Positions 1 to 13,480 of a stretch of 39,489 nt of DNA are shown one piece after another. Every line of letters begins with the position of its first letter. Positions within the stretch are counted from its first letter, which is position 1. The translations under genes were made by a program, and so were the position numbers. The DNA lies in contig NW_003108581.1 of assembly GCF_000003605.2 (NCBI RefSeq), positions 335,943 to 375,431 on the forward strand, read 5' to 3'. The notes below the pieces were generated by a model. It had not been told where the DNA came from. It saw only the letters and a list, made by a program, of their open reading frames with translations, and searched no databases. This DNA is from Saccoglossus kowalevskii. Its lineage: Eukaryota > Hemichordata > Enteropneusta > Harrimaniidae.

Positions 1-800
1 CGTTCAAACTAATCTTGACAGGTGGACTAGACGTTTTATACGGGGGAGATGGTTTGTTTATAGAGAAAGTTCAGAGTTGAATACACCGCGTCCCTAACAA
101 AGAATGGCCGAATGAAGGATGGTTCATAGACAGTGTGCGACCCTAATATGACGCTTTTTCGACCACATGCCGCCAGTGAAGTATTGTTTCACGTTGAATG
201 GTTCTTGTGCTGAATGCAGCCGCTGAAACCAATGCCAACCTTGAGCGCATTCCTTTTGCTGTAATAGCTAGGGGAGTCCAGAACCGATACCCCACCCTTA
301 CATAGTTTCTGGCTCCCTGTGTCAATATATATAATCTCTACATCAAGCAATTTCTTGCCTGTGTTTGGGGCTTCACTGACCCGCTTTCTAGTGCAGCCAT
401 ATTATACAAACCGATTGAAGCCGCGGTTTGAAACGTTGGCCACATATTTTATCATCCCCAGCTTTATTGATTCTTTCGACAGCAAGAGAACGAAGTTGTC
501 ATATAGCGGTTTTCCTTTTTGATATTCTCTACCGGCCTCACTGTAATACATACTTCGAGTCGAGCACTGTCCGAATATAAGCAGAATGTCCGCACACTGT
601 CTGTTTCATGTAAAAAAACGTGAACGCCACTGATTGGTTGTTTGTTCGACGCGACCCACTTATCTGTATTTGAGTGGGTTCGAAATTCAATACGTGAGTG
701 ACTCTGGTTGTAACACTAGAACACTTGTCAACGCACGTACGTTTTTCACGGAATGAGCAAAGGCCGCTGATTAACACAGATTACGAATGGTTGTATTGGT
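1..800. other. GC-richer unassigned stretch
   Basis: Less AT-rich than the following 7 kb and with short open frames on both strands (minus 143-325, plus about 198-305, minus 538-777). None carries a motif I recognise. Could be the edge of a gene lying outside the window. Confidence 0.3.
414..600 (-). other. Candidate exon, unidentified
   Basis: A minus-strand frame is open across this stretch and reads SMYYSEAGREYQKGKPLYDN, then FVLLLSKESIKLGMIKYV, up to TAA at about 411-413. An AG acceptor (gtattacag) precedes TGAGGCC near 540, and a GT lies after the last Phe codon near 416, so a spliced exon of about 125 bases is possible. The surrounding 1-800 region is richer in GC than the rest of the window. 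The opposite strand also shows open frames here, so coding status is unproven. Confidence 0.25.
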
Positions 801-3800
801 GTTGGAAAGCGGCGAAAAGTTCACATAAATATGTGTATATAATTACCTCTAATTCATGACCTTATTGAGTCACTTCTATCTCGTTGAGTTGACTCATTTA
901 ATTATATAATAATCCTACTCATTACAATGTTTATGTCTAGTATGAGACCTTACAAACTCGGAGTTTGTTTACTGCAATAGATGTATGTATTCATAATATG
1001 AGGAGTTTGAATTAAGAGCGAGCTTTAGTTCGCAATTCGAAGTGTTTCTCTTTTGTAAAAGCATCGCAATTGCTGATACATCACATACATCTTTAGATAG
1101 TGTTAGCGATCTTCCAAAGTATAATTAGATACACACGATCGATTGACACGTCGCTTTTCATGTGACGCAGGCATGCGTAACGTCTCGTCACTCGGACAAC
1201 CAATAAAAAAAATGCATTAAATCCAATTAAAACGCACTCAGACACCCAAGAGGTAATCTAACTGATTGATTAGTATAGACACGTTGTACGTAGTATTCTC
1301 TCATATCATTCCTATCGCTTAATATTCCCTAACTGTTTCCCAGGTGCACCATTTAGAGTTGTCTAGGAAACCATCTTATAAACATGTATATATATAATAA
1401 AATATATTCGTTAATAAATTTGATTGAATTAAGTTATTAAATTCAGTAAAATATATTATTTCGCTGTACCAATTGTTCGTTTCATTAGAAACAGGCGTAT
1501 GGTTTAATTGCACATGGTATACGTAATTTCAATGAAAATACGTTATATCAGTGCGTTAGTAGTGTATAACATACTGTATGTCTGCGAGCTGACAACCTAG
1601 TTCAAAATGTGAAAATAATTGTTTGAACGACCATGTTTAAAATGTAAAAATGATGGATCCATATATTCCGTAACTACTACAATTAGTTTTACCCTACTTC
1701 GGCGGTGGCATCATCAATATTATGGTCATGACCACCATCCCTTGGACAGGCTACAAATCGTGATATTACACTCACAAGCATGTGTTATTATTTAAACATC
1801 CGCATAGCACCATTAATTTAATTCATTGGTGGAGCACAAATATTTGTAAATGTTACAACAGAAGGATATATGGTAGATACCACTCTCTCTTGCAGAGTCT
1901 TCGTGACCTAGAGAGCCACAGAGAGCCGCAACTAGTGGGACGTTCCCTGGCGACTACCTAGCTTAGTGATAAAAGACCCATAGTCTCGGCGACGGGGAAT
2001 GGGTAGATACAACAGTAAGTGTTCTGTAGCAGTAGAAAGCAGGTCAAGCCTAATTAGATAGTGTTTACAATCCTAATAATTTTGAAAACTAATTTTATGT
2101 CATATAATAATTTGTGAGAGAAACAACGGGGTTCGAAAACTCAGACTGACATATGTATTCAGAGCTCACTAATGGTTCAATATTTTAACATTGCCTTCAT
2201 AATTGGGTAGTTTTTATTTGACCTCTATGATGCTACTGTTTACTACTTGATTTGAACAAAATCTAGACAAGCCAGTCTTCTATGATCGTCATTGATCCTA
2301 CGGAGAAAATATTGTCACAACGAAATCTACTTGCAATGGATATTGCCTCACGTGAATGTATATCACAACCGATTACATACACACCGATGGCTAAGACAAA
2401 TCAATTTATCTGTTTAATCAATATTCATAAAGTAGTTATATACAGTGAAAGACGGTTATTCTGTAGTACACTTTACCAAAAAAACTTGCACTGCGTATTT
2501 CGCCGGGACTCATAATTTACTTTTACTTATTTCTATAAAATACATTCATTCATTATTCAGGAACGAACGAACAGTGAGGAAGATTGAAAATACCCGATGC
2601 ACCATAGTTATATGTAACTCCTGCAGTTATTAACTTCAGGTTATACTTGTTCTTGGTGATATAGCCGGATATGGACCTATCAAAACAATTACATATTGAT
2701 TATATATTATGTAATTTCCATGTCTTATTGATATACATGTTGTTTCGAACGATCCCGGGCAAGCAATCTGATCTATGCATTGGTTAGTATGATAAACTAT
2801 TCATAGATTTTCTGAAACACAATTTCTCGCTGCAATGCATCTATTACGAGAACACACCATATTATACTGTTTCTGCGGATATCATCGTCGATTATTTATT
2901 GGATGTGATTTGTTGTGGTTGTGGGCGGGTAGTGACGTTAACGATCTGTTTTTTTTCGGGGACCAATATATGCCAAAACGTATTCCGAATTTGCGTATGT
3001 AATGTCAGAACACTGCAAGGATAGTCTTCCATTATGCTGATCAAAGTATAACTTATAAGTGTATCCCCAGTAATTCATATAGTAATATCAAGAGCAATTC
3101 ACATCAATCTACACTGTATGAGTTTTAGGAATGACCCAATTATTTTTATCATTTGCGCATATGACAGTAAGGGTGGGTCTGAAGTTTATCAAATGATATG
3201 AAAAATATAATTTTCTTATCCTGGTAAAATAAAGTGAAGCAATGATATATCCCTGTATATTGATTCTTCGGTTTATAGTTACAATCTTAAGTTATTAACC
3301 ACCAGTGAACATTTTACTTTCTTGCCCATTTTCCTGTTATAGCTGAGCTGTTTCTAAAACACAATTTCATTGAGGAATGCCCTTATGTCTATCACTTTTA
3401 TATTATACAGCGGAGTAGTCAACAGAACGAGGTATTTGTATTTTCAGCATTAACGAAGATTACAAAAAAAAGCAAGGAGATTAGAGTGTTGACGTTAGTT
3501 CGAATTCTCCAATAATTGTTTTTTGACAGGCGGTTATTTTGAGGGCAACAGCTGATATTTGTCTACACTAACCAGAAATACTGTCTGACTCCTGCATTAT
3601 TGAAAACAAAATAAATAACTAATAAAGATGCATGCAGCTGCGCTATGACTATACAGCATATTGTACGGCTCCAGGCATAGCTGACCCGATGTGTGACATA
3701 AATCCTTTATTGTAATGCGATATGATGCAATGTAATGTACATGCGTTACTTCAATGTAATATAGACCTTTGTTAATGGGCAACTGTTTTAGTTTGTTTCA

Positions 3801-6161
3801 TCTGTGTTGATTTTGAGCAGCCCTCAAATCGTGTTGATTTGTGTTCTGACGTGTGTGAACACAGGCGGCAGTTCAATTGATCTGCTGAAAAACATCTGGT
3901 GCTCTTGACAAATTAGCATATCAATACGCACTGTACGTTCGACGAGATCAATAAGGTGGAATTTATTGTTTTTAATGGTTTCCTGAGTATCGCTGATATT
4001 TAACTATTGTACCATGATAGCTCACTTTTTTCTATCGTGTATTGCCATATTGTATGGACTGTTTCTCTGCCTCGCTGTGAAAAAAAATAGTTTGTGAAAT
4101 GCATTAAAATGTAAAATTGTAACCCTTAGAATTATTTTTATACAGTACATCGTTACTACTGGTTGTTTTATATTTTGTTTTTATTACACCACAGGATTTA
4201 TTTTAATCTGACGTGTTGATACACGTTGGGGAATAAGTATTGCAGAAGGTGTATTAAAAGTTTACAACTAAAAAGAATTTTGAAGATCGACGCAACTTTG
4301 AAAATAACTGTAATCTAACCAATTACCATCATGAATGCAAAACACGAACATCTCAACTGTAATATCTGTAAATGGGAAATAGTATGGTAAGTGCGATAAA
4401 CGAACAACGTTTGTTGGTTTCATTAAGATATATGTTACATATTTGTGCATAATACATAAGTTGTTTACATTATTAAAAATGCGCATCTACAATGGAATAC
4501 AATCTCTTCTTTCAATATAATCTATCTACCTCAATCGTTTCACAAAATTGCATCAAGATAATTGTTACACTTGAATAGTTAAACAAATTAACTACGCTAC
4601 ATATCGATTACATTCAAATTGTTTTATACAGGTTCTAATTATGCCATCACATGTAATATTTATATAAATTGTAGATTAGGATCATTCTTTCTCAATAAGA
4701 TTTATAGGTACTCGCAATGGTAGTCTATTTTAAACACGTGGTGAAGTCATGCATGTCGTAAACAACCTGCAAATAAAGATTGATAACTGAACGATTTCAG
4801 TTTAAGTTTGATCATAGATTGTTGGTATAATAACCCAAATATCACACACATTTTCTTAAATTTATAAGTATATCATAAAAACTAACAGTATTGCTTATGT
4901 ATACTGCAATTTATTGAATCAATAACGAATTCAATATGAGACGAAGGAAAAGCTAAATGACAATAGAGACGCACATAAACAAAATATAGATTGACAATTG
5001 CCAATTACACGGACATTAACTACAATTACAAAAAACGAGATGATGCTGCATTGTGTATGTGTGTGCCGTATTGGCACCAGGAACATGCATACACATCCGA
5101 AAAATGATTGAGGTATTATACTCAACTGTAATTGCATACATATCCGTTTTTAAGCAGAGGTCCGGAAGTAATACTTGTGTATTCATTATTTCGGAGTGCA
5201 CATGTACGTTCTACTGAGCAGTTGAACTACTATTCATGGTAATCATGCAATATGAAAACATTGAAAAGGTATCGGCAAGTCATGTGTTATGCTAATTGTG
5301 CACCGAATCTGGCACCTACGTTTACAGCAACATCCATTTATAATACCAAATGAAAGATTGAAAGCAGGCCATTAAATTGCTAGTATCCCAGCTTTACAGT
5401 ATGACATAGTAATTTAGATGATGTATTGATGTAAATTTTCCTTTGATGTTCTTGCCAAATTTGTAATGATGGAATGCATTTTGAAGCCTATACTGCGCAA
5501 CGTAATTAACCTGGATGCTTGAAATAAAGTCACTTATCAACGCACACTCTGTCTCTGCTAATAACAAAGCGACATCATTTCCATATCTTATCCTAATAAT
5601 GTAACTTCATTCAAAAGACTGAATTCAGAGTTAAATCGATGGAATTATTGTGTTTCAATTATTTTGAACAGAACAATGAGTAATGGATGAAGTTCGACTC
5701 GTGGTTGCCAATTGTGGTAACATGTAAAAGGTAGTATGTATACTGATCAATTCAAATAAACACAGTCGAGACACATGTGAGTTAAAACTTTATACATTGT
5801 ATAATACATATATAACAGTATATACGTGTTGTGTCGATTAAAGAAAAGGTGTTACAAGCTAATTGTTCGTGTGTATTGAATATCACATATACATATGCGG
5901 CGACAACCGTGGCTGTTTTTTTTTTCAAAATGTATAGTTTCATACTCATTGTTAATTTTGTATCAAATACATACGTCAAATCAAGTCGTATCCCATCATA
6001 TAATACCATGTCCCGTAATACATTCGCGCGTGGTTTCAATATAGAAAACCCCTTTTCCAATGTAAACCAACATGCATAATACCGTATGACCTATGCCACG
6101 AGTGTTGTGCGTTCATAAAGTAATTAGGGACTAAAGGACGACACAATGTCCATTTTTGTGA
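801..6161. other. AT-rich intergenic DNA, nothing recognised
   Basis: No frame with protein-like composition. A short GC-richer patch at about 1885-2000 has a pyrimidine-rich acceptor-like ctctctcttgcag followed by about 20 open codons, but nothing to extend it. No tRNA-like B-box with a matching A-box was seen. Confidence 0.5.
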
Positions 6162-6337
6162 GATAACAGGGCAAGGGCGGGGATGTGCGCAATAATGAGA
6201 AAAAGTGTACACTAGTCGTACCCATTATTTAAGCAAACATCCCCACACAAGAAATGTGATGACGTAAAAATGGGCAGTGCGGGGAACTATAATTTAATTA
6301 TAATATCCCAAGACTGACAAGAAATCGAATATACGAG
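6162..6337 (+). repeat. Diverged dispersed repeat, copy A
   Basis: Collinear similarity to 28231-28377: both begin GATAA.AG.GCA.GGG..GG.GATGTGCG and both end with an AT-rich tract followed by a stretch about 70 percent alike (AGACTGACAAGAAATCGAAT here). The middle is diverged. Interpreted as two old copies of one repeat family. Confidence 0.35.
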
Positions 6338-8331
6338 AAGTGATAACGTCATTAGAAATAAATATGCAGTGTGGCACATTGATTATGTAGACGTGTTTAG
6401 CCCGCTTCCTCCTAATCGTTTAGAAAGAACTATATTGATTCTAATGTTATGCAACCGAATACAGAAATGTTCATTAGGCGATTATATATGGGTTGCTATA
6501 ACTATATGTAATTATGTACTAGTGAATATTTGAATATTACCTTTGATAATTCGATTGATATGCCGAAATACACACGTCTGTAGGAGTGTGTAGAAAATGT
6601 AACGATAGATTGGACAAAAAAGATTAAATGGTGAAATCAAAAATACTATAGAGAGGAAATGTAACATTGATACATTCGCTGTCTCGAAATTACCGGATTT
6701 GGGAGATATATAATGGAATAAGACAAACTACCTGATATTGTTATGGTATCGTTCATTAGATCCTCTTTAAATCGTTGTCGGCATATTTCATAATACTACA
6801 AAGCAAATTTGAAAGACTATAAGTAGTCATTTTTTCACAAATGATGTAAAAGTATCCAGTAATGATTCTTGAGAATTCTATAAATATACACAAATTGCGT
6901 ACAAAAGCAGTGCTCGGGAAGATTACATATATTACGCGTGTAATACGCAATGAGCTTAAAAGGCTAAAAGTAGCATTATAGTTAATATAATTGTATTTTG
7001 ACGAAACCTAAAGATGCAACCTCTGGGTTAAAAGTACATTTTTGTTATATGTCATTTGAATCAACCGAGTTGGTTGTACAGTATTGTAAATGAAATCATT
7101 ATATCTGTGCAATGATGGAAGTGGTTATATGTGTGTGTGTGTTTTATTTCATTGAAAGGAAAGTGTTATCCAACATGTTACTATGGTAGATATATTCTGT
7201 ACGATCTGTCAAGACATTACACCTCGCTATACATTGCCATACACATAACTACCATACACATAGTGTGAAAATACATATTACAACTTTGTCTTTCTTATTG
7301 TGTCTTGCAAAAGAAAGTCGAAATTCATTGACAAGTACAACTGCCGCAATGGCCCTGTCATCATGAATACCATTAATAAACAATCCAGAAATGCCTTGTC
7401 ATGGAAAATAAATTAATGTGTTAATTATTAAAGAAACTGCCTAAATGTCTTTTAATACCTATTTAAAAAATGCATTTCCATCAACAAGTAGACAGCGAAG
7501 TGGACAGATTTCGAAATCCATTTACGCTCAGTACATGCCATGCCATGGTTGTGATGTTTGCTTAATGCTTAACCTCGCGGAAATTGATTTTCCAATTTCA
7601 ATTCGACAAAGGATATATAGAGTTGGAGGTGAAACCTCATAATACAATTCTCATCTTATATTGCAAACCCCAAACAGTCATATATCTTAATATCAAGTCG
7701 GTTATTTATTCATTTGGTTGACTGCTGTGAAGCAGAAAGCATATCATACAGACATATATACATATAAAGGTGATTCACGCCTCGGGAACCTATCCATCAC
7801 ACTATACCAATAAAGAAGGCAACATTGAATATATTACCATATGCTACATAACATACAATCATTACCTAATTTGATCATTTCATTTATCTTCGTGCATGTG
7901 TGCTCACCAACACATTCAGTTAATTGATTGTACAAAAATACAATTAGTTGATTTGTGAATGCTACAATTCTTAGACTAAATATGCATGTCTGGTACAACT
8001 ATGATGCAATTTTTGAACCAAATTTTAAATCATTTACTGTAAAAATTTGCTTGAATCAAATTGTCCAACTTGGACTGAAGCCCAATTTTTTGACCAGGCT
8101 GATATTTTTATCATTCAAGCATGAACAATGTATCCATATAAATGTATTCATATGATAAATTACAGAATTGCCAATATAATCGATATATTTTCTCCATAAT
8201 CCATATCTGAGTAATGATTTATATATCTCAGCCATAACCCACATTTATCAGTTACAATAATGGATATACATATTACAAAACTGATACAATAGGCAATGTT
8301 TTGAACTCTAAGCGATGGACCTACATGAATG
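6338..8331. other. AT-rich intergenic DNA, nothing recognised
   Basis: Only short chance frames and a (GT)n tract at about 7128-7142. Confidence 0.5.
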
Positions 8332-8765
8332 TTACTTGGGTGTGTGTTCAAAATTACCACCATCTGACTGAATAAATCTGATCTTCCACTCATCACTAAA
8401 CCTGTCTATGAAGGCATGAGACAATTTGCCCCCCTTTTTGCGATCATCAATGAACCAGATCTTAGCAGTCTTCTTGGGAGCTGTGAACCTACATATAATT
8501 GTACAAGCACATTTCTTTCTCCCATCTTTACGTTTATCTGGTATGAGTTTCTTCCTACATTGAAACGGGAATCACGTCTAGTAATTTTACGCACATTTCT
8601 TTTCAATCTGTTTTTCAAGCTCACGAAGAGACATGCTCGTTTTTGCATGATCTTCTTAGCTGCTATTGAGAGATGACACGGTTGCAATATTCCCTGCTGT
8701 TTTGGGGGGATTTGGCACTCGCTCTAAACATTTTTGACCAATAGATCCTATTTAATCTAAGGTTG
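8332..8765 (-). pseudogene. Degraded coding-like sequence, unidentified
   Basis: In one minus-strand frame, three protein-like stretches follow one another, broken by stops: about 8758-8659 (KCLERVPNPPKTAGNIATVS), 8655-8587 (MSLRELEKQIEKKCA), and 8571-8332, a 79-residue Lys/Cys-rich stretch containing KLIPDKRKDGRKKCACTI and IWFIDDRKKGGKLSHAF and ending at TAA. Removing the 36 bases between a GT and AG near 8589-8553 would restore one frame, but that is too short for a usual animal intron. Another minus frame is open over 8406-8687, so the true frame, if any, is uncertain. Confidence 0.3.
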
Positions 8766-8934
8766 TTCAGTAATTATTTTCAGTAGTTGAACGAGAGGAA
8801 AACAATTGTCAAACACATATTCAATTTGACACACATATAACAGGTTACAGAAATGCAATCAAAAGTGATTATTTACTTTGGCAACGTATATAGGTTGTAC
8901 ACACATTGGTTATAATAATCCAAATGGGCGGTTC

Positions 8935-9253
8935 TCAAACGACAGATATTAGCATGCGATACATATTGGATACAGAAAGAGACAGACATGGACATCTACA
9001 ACGCATATATAATGGTGATGTCATGCGTTTCGAAAAGAATGAACACATCCTGCTCCAGTGACAGGAATAAGAATTTTGCTGTACACATTCCATAAATGAT
9101 CGCCATTCACGAAGAAATATTACCGTGGAGTCACCTGCTGCCATTAATAAATATGCAAAATTTTCATCCACCAACATACTTGGATACATTGATAACACGA
9201 TTAGTGTCAATTTCATCAATAGCCTTTATACAATCCGTGAGAAATTGCCTCAT
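8935..9253 (-). pseudogene. Possible second decayed coding patch
   Basis: The minus strand from ATG at 9253 reads 29 residues (includes CIKAIDEIDTNRVINVSKY) to a TGA at 9164-9166. Overlapping it in another frame, a 94-codon frame covers 9219-8935. Further along, the frames contain LEQDVFILFETHDITIIYA and HHHYICVVDVHVCLFL, faintly like the acidic EEADTR and DTDV region of TE-associated invertebrate proteins. Continuity would need several frameshifts. Low confidence; it may be chance. Confidence 0.18.
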
Positions 9254-12200
9254 ATACCTATGTTTATAGATTAGAATAATCCAGCTTATATATCAACTCA
9301 CAGCTTGTATCTGTATTGCAAATTAATAAGCAGTTAATCTCTTTAGGATAAGATAAATAGCAGTGAGATATAGAACTGATAGGCTCAGTCAATCAAACGA
9401 TTAGTTATAATGTAGAGCGCGTGTTTGCACTGATCTCGTAACCAATTGGGAGATGTTTAGTATATGTATATCGTGATGAATCGTTTGCCACATAAGTAAA
9501 ATTTATGTAATTTCAGTATCACATTCAGATCGTAACGGTTTCAGCGCACGTACATCGTCATCAAACTCAGTATATAATGTGACAACATAATGACTAATTT
9601 TACTATACAAATATTGTAACAAATTATGGGTTTTCTCTCAAATACAAACCTGCGTAGTATTTATAGTAATCATTCTATTGGACATCGGTGATTATAAATG
9701 CAATAGCCATAATAGTTTTGGGTAATTTATGTTTAATAAAGCTGGGTGTCTGATCTTACGTCTATGTGAAATTGAACGCAGTGTGATGTAAAATGTTCAC
9801 ACCACGAATTAATTTTAAACTGGAAAACGTTACTCCTGCCACTACTAATCTTTATCAGCATAATCTTTCATATATCAAGTCGGGCCAATCTAAAAACCCA
9901 CGTAATCAAGAAATCCACTTTTCAGACGAATATGCTGTTTTAACACTTTAATAACCTTTTTCTGCGATTTTTTACTGGACCAACAATGGAAACAGGCGGA
10001 GTTGGCACAACTAGAATAAGTATATGTTGCATAACGGTTATATCAAACACGTGGGCGGACAGTGAAGAGAAATTAATTTGAGGAAAGCGCAGCGGCTGAC
10101 GGCGTGATCCGCATGGGAATATATTTTTTTATATGCCAAGAAATGTATACCTTAATGATGAATTGTTATGTAGATGTAGATGTCCTTGGGATAGGTTTGC
10201 TTGCAAAAATAAAACGTATGTCTTCGCATCACCTGAGTCAATATGAAACGCAACTGTAAGACGCATTAGGGTAGAAACGTTGGTTCTTAATGTTACAGAT
10301 GAAATAACATTTATATATTTCAAATACAATAGATACGAATAGTCAGAAAAAACATTTTGTATAGTGTTCGACATAAAAAGAATGGTTCGATGAGGGTTTG
10401 CAAATGTGGAAGAATGTTTTAATAAAAAAAGATTATTAAACAGATTTACGGCACTGGAGAGGTACCTCGAGTAATTTTGAGGTTTGTAAAACATACATAT
10501 CACAAGTTCTATGTTGTATATCAATTATATATAACCAGAATAAGCTTTTCTTGCATTCACTTGTAGAATGTAAAAACATTTTGTAAAAGGCTGCATTTTA
10601 AAATCTCTCCCGCCGATGAAAATAATTATTCATACATTTAATATGTTTCATCAAACTTCCAATGGTTCGTATGTATTTATATTTCATGATACCTTCACAA
10701 ATGTCTGTCACTATTAATATTTTTGTAGGTATCAACTTGCTAGGTCGATTGTTTACACATGACTGCTCGCACGAAGACAAAACAGTGCATGCAATTCTGG
10801 TCACTCGAAATACAACAGCAACTTTCCGGTTAAATCAACAATTTAAAGAAATCGATATGTATGTATGATATACAATGAGTAATAAAAGTACATTGGTGAA
10901 AATAATACGTTGGCGCTAGCAATGTACACGGTGCGGCGACTACGGTCGGGCTGACCAACCGATGCAGTCGTGTTGCTCGATGATCATCTCCCGGTTACGA
11001 GTAATTCACATAAAAAACGAAAACACCTAGAAGCGTCGAAATAAGGGTGCGCATTTGCACTACCTCTTGATGTACATATAATCGCCGTATGTTAGTTCCA
11101 CGGTCCACTCCATTAAACGAATGGCAAGAAGAGCGTTTCGGATACTATATCACTGTGGTGCTTGACAATTATTCCTATGTCTCAGAATGACATTTAAAAT
11201 GATGTTGGTAAAATACAATAGCGGTCCGGTATATAACTCGATGTTGCACAATTCACTGTCCTACATTTGGTGCATATGTCGTGAATTGGCATTATATCGT
11301 TTTATTTACTACTGTGGTAGGTTATTTCTTTATCTTATCATATACCTCGTATTGCCTGGCCACGTAACGCTATGGGAATCCCGATGCGCGAACCGTGCAA
11401 TAATTTTCCATATCACGCCCGGGCCCCGTTTACCATATTTGTTTTGTTCGTATCTCATTATAAAATATAATTTTACATACATGAATTACTGGCACGTACT
11501 AATTAATTTATACATTTTGATTCTGTAACTCACCACCTTCTAAATCCTATTTTTTAAACCGTTTACGGAGACAGTATTTGTCAATTCATAAAATTCATAC
11601 ATTAGGGCACGTTAGCCGAATCCCCGCTAGTACACCCGCGTCTGCGTGCTCAAGCAAATTTAATTCTGAATTTAAATTCGAATAAAATGATAACCTAATC
11701 TGATGAGTTGTATTTTGAAATAAATCAGCAGGGACTGAAACTAACACAGGGTAAAATCTAAATAGCGACTGGAGCAAGCCCTGCAGCGTTACGTTTCTTT
11801 ACTGTATTAAATTAAGTATTCTAAAATGCATCTCATTTCAATCAAAGGTTTGAAATAAGGCTCCCTGCCATCAATTATCAAAATTAAAGTACTACATCTC
11901 GGTTTAGAATAATCCCATTAAGTAATGGTGATGTTAACAACTGAATATAAAACACATATTTTTAGGCAGATGAGAAAATGTTTATATGAAAAACTCTGCA
12001 ACATTTTATTTGACGTATGTAGAAATGTGGACCGTAAAACAAAACTAATTATGGATGGCAATTATTACGATTTGTTTGGCAAATAAAATACAAATTAATT
12101 GGCCAATACAACGCATAATAAATGATGTTGGTGCAATAGCATGATAAGGAGGACAGTGTAGTGTTTAGTTCAGTGTGGCGTAGCATTTCTCTCAATCATT

Positions 12201-12420
12201 TATATTGACATGGCATATCTCTGACAGTCTCGCTCACTTCGTGTCTGCGAAAAAATAACAATGTAAAATCCAAATATATTCAAACTGTTTACAACAGCAC
12301 GTTAATTTATCACAATGTCTGGGTCACGTGAGGGCAACCATAGTGTAAAATTAAAAAACAAATTGTACACAATGAACATCAGACATTGTAACAAAGAATA
12401 TGCATCCGTCATATACTTGT
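9254..12420. other. AT-rich intergenic DNA, nothing recognised
   Basis: Contains two of the longer chance frames (10129-10524 minus, 11187-11528 plus), both biased to AT-rich codons and without motifs. A CG-richer patch at 10905-10995 shows no convincing frame. Confidence 0.45.
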
Positions 12421-13246
12421 TTTGACGATGAAAAATACAATAAATACAATATTTAAAGCAAGGGAGTCGTCACATACGCATGCGTCAGGTGGCCATAGCG
12501 TGTCATTGTTTACAAACAAACGTCTACCCATGAACCGTTGCGTTTTTAGCGTGTGTTGTTATCATCGATTGGGGCCCAATTCCCGCGCGTGCGCAGGTGA
12601 CGACCCTCCCGCTTTAATGAAAGACACTCTATATAAAATTATCGCCGTTACTATATTGACGAATATTATCAACGTATTTATATATTTGAAAGAAACACCA
12701 ACTGTCAACATCAATGTATGCATATTATCTACTTCAGCTATCAGCGTCGGTATGACGTTTATATTTAGTTTCAGTTCAGTAATGAGTTTTTGAGAATAAT
12801 TGATTTTAATAAATAAGTTATAAACAACTCCCAGACTTGATGTAGCCTAGTTATATTATTTAGATTAATCACATTTCCCCCAACAGAAAACCCTCCACTG
12901 AATTGTAAGGTGTTTAATCAACAGTAAATTATACACTATGTAGAGGATATCCAATTAAATACCGTGTAATATTAAACGGGTGTAGTAATTAACATATACA
13001 AAATAATACACGAGTCGAATATTATATATACACGGTTATGAATTTTAATATCATATTTATTACATATATGCATTTCCAGCTGTTACGCCAGAGGATACCT
13101 CACGAAGCTAACTTTAATTATCATTTGTTTGCACGCGTTCTAGGCGTCTATTGCGTAAAACAACGCGTTGCGGTTAGTTTTTGGACTAGTTCTATCAGTG
13201 GAGAAAATGAATTCCGTGCTTGTCACTGTAAATATAGAATAAAAAC

Positions 13247-13264
13247 GTATACCTATAGGTATAC
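13247..13264. repeat. Perfect 18-bp palindrome
   Basis: GTATACCTATAGGTATAC is its own reverse complement. It is flanked by AAC on the left and AACGTT on the right, a near extension of the symmetry with a small insertion. Confidence 0.8.
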
Positions 13265-13453
13265 AACGTTCAGTTTGATCATATTTAAAACAGTTTTAAC
13301 CAAAGTAATTTTTCTAGTCATTAATCGAGCTATCTTTCGGTATTTTAGGAGGTGACTGGTTCGTGACGCCACAACTTCAAATTGGGCGCAAGGACAAATC
13401 AGATTAGTAAGTGGGAAGATCAAAAGCCAACGGGCTACTGCATGGTACATGTA

Positions 13454-13480
13454 ATATATATATATATGTGTGTGTGTGTG
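13454..13480. repeat. Compound (TA)n(TG)n microsatellite
   Basis: Alternating TA passes into TG repeats. Confidence 0.9.

Noticed and set aside
1885-2000. GC-richer patch after an acceptor-like ctctctcttgcag
   Set aside because: Only about 20 open codons follow before a stop and no donor or family resemblance supports an exon.
10129-10524. 131-codon minus-strand frame, the longest after the receptor apart from the two frames that run through the N gap
   Set aside because: Composition follows AT-rich background (Ile, Tyr, Asn, Leu, Ser), no motifs. One frame of about this length is expected by chance in 39 kb of such DNA.
11187-11528. 113-codon plus-strand frame with hydrophobic runs
   Set aside because: Hydrophobicity comes from T-rich codons; no topology or family pattern; length within chance expectation.
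12422-12793. 123-codon plus-strand frame across the CG-rich block
   Set aside because: The first third overlaps the CG motifs and the rest is low-information Ile/Thr/Ser sequence; no recognisable domain. The block is reported as possible promoter only.
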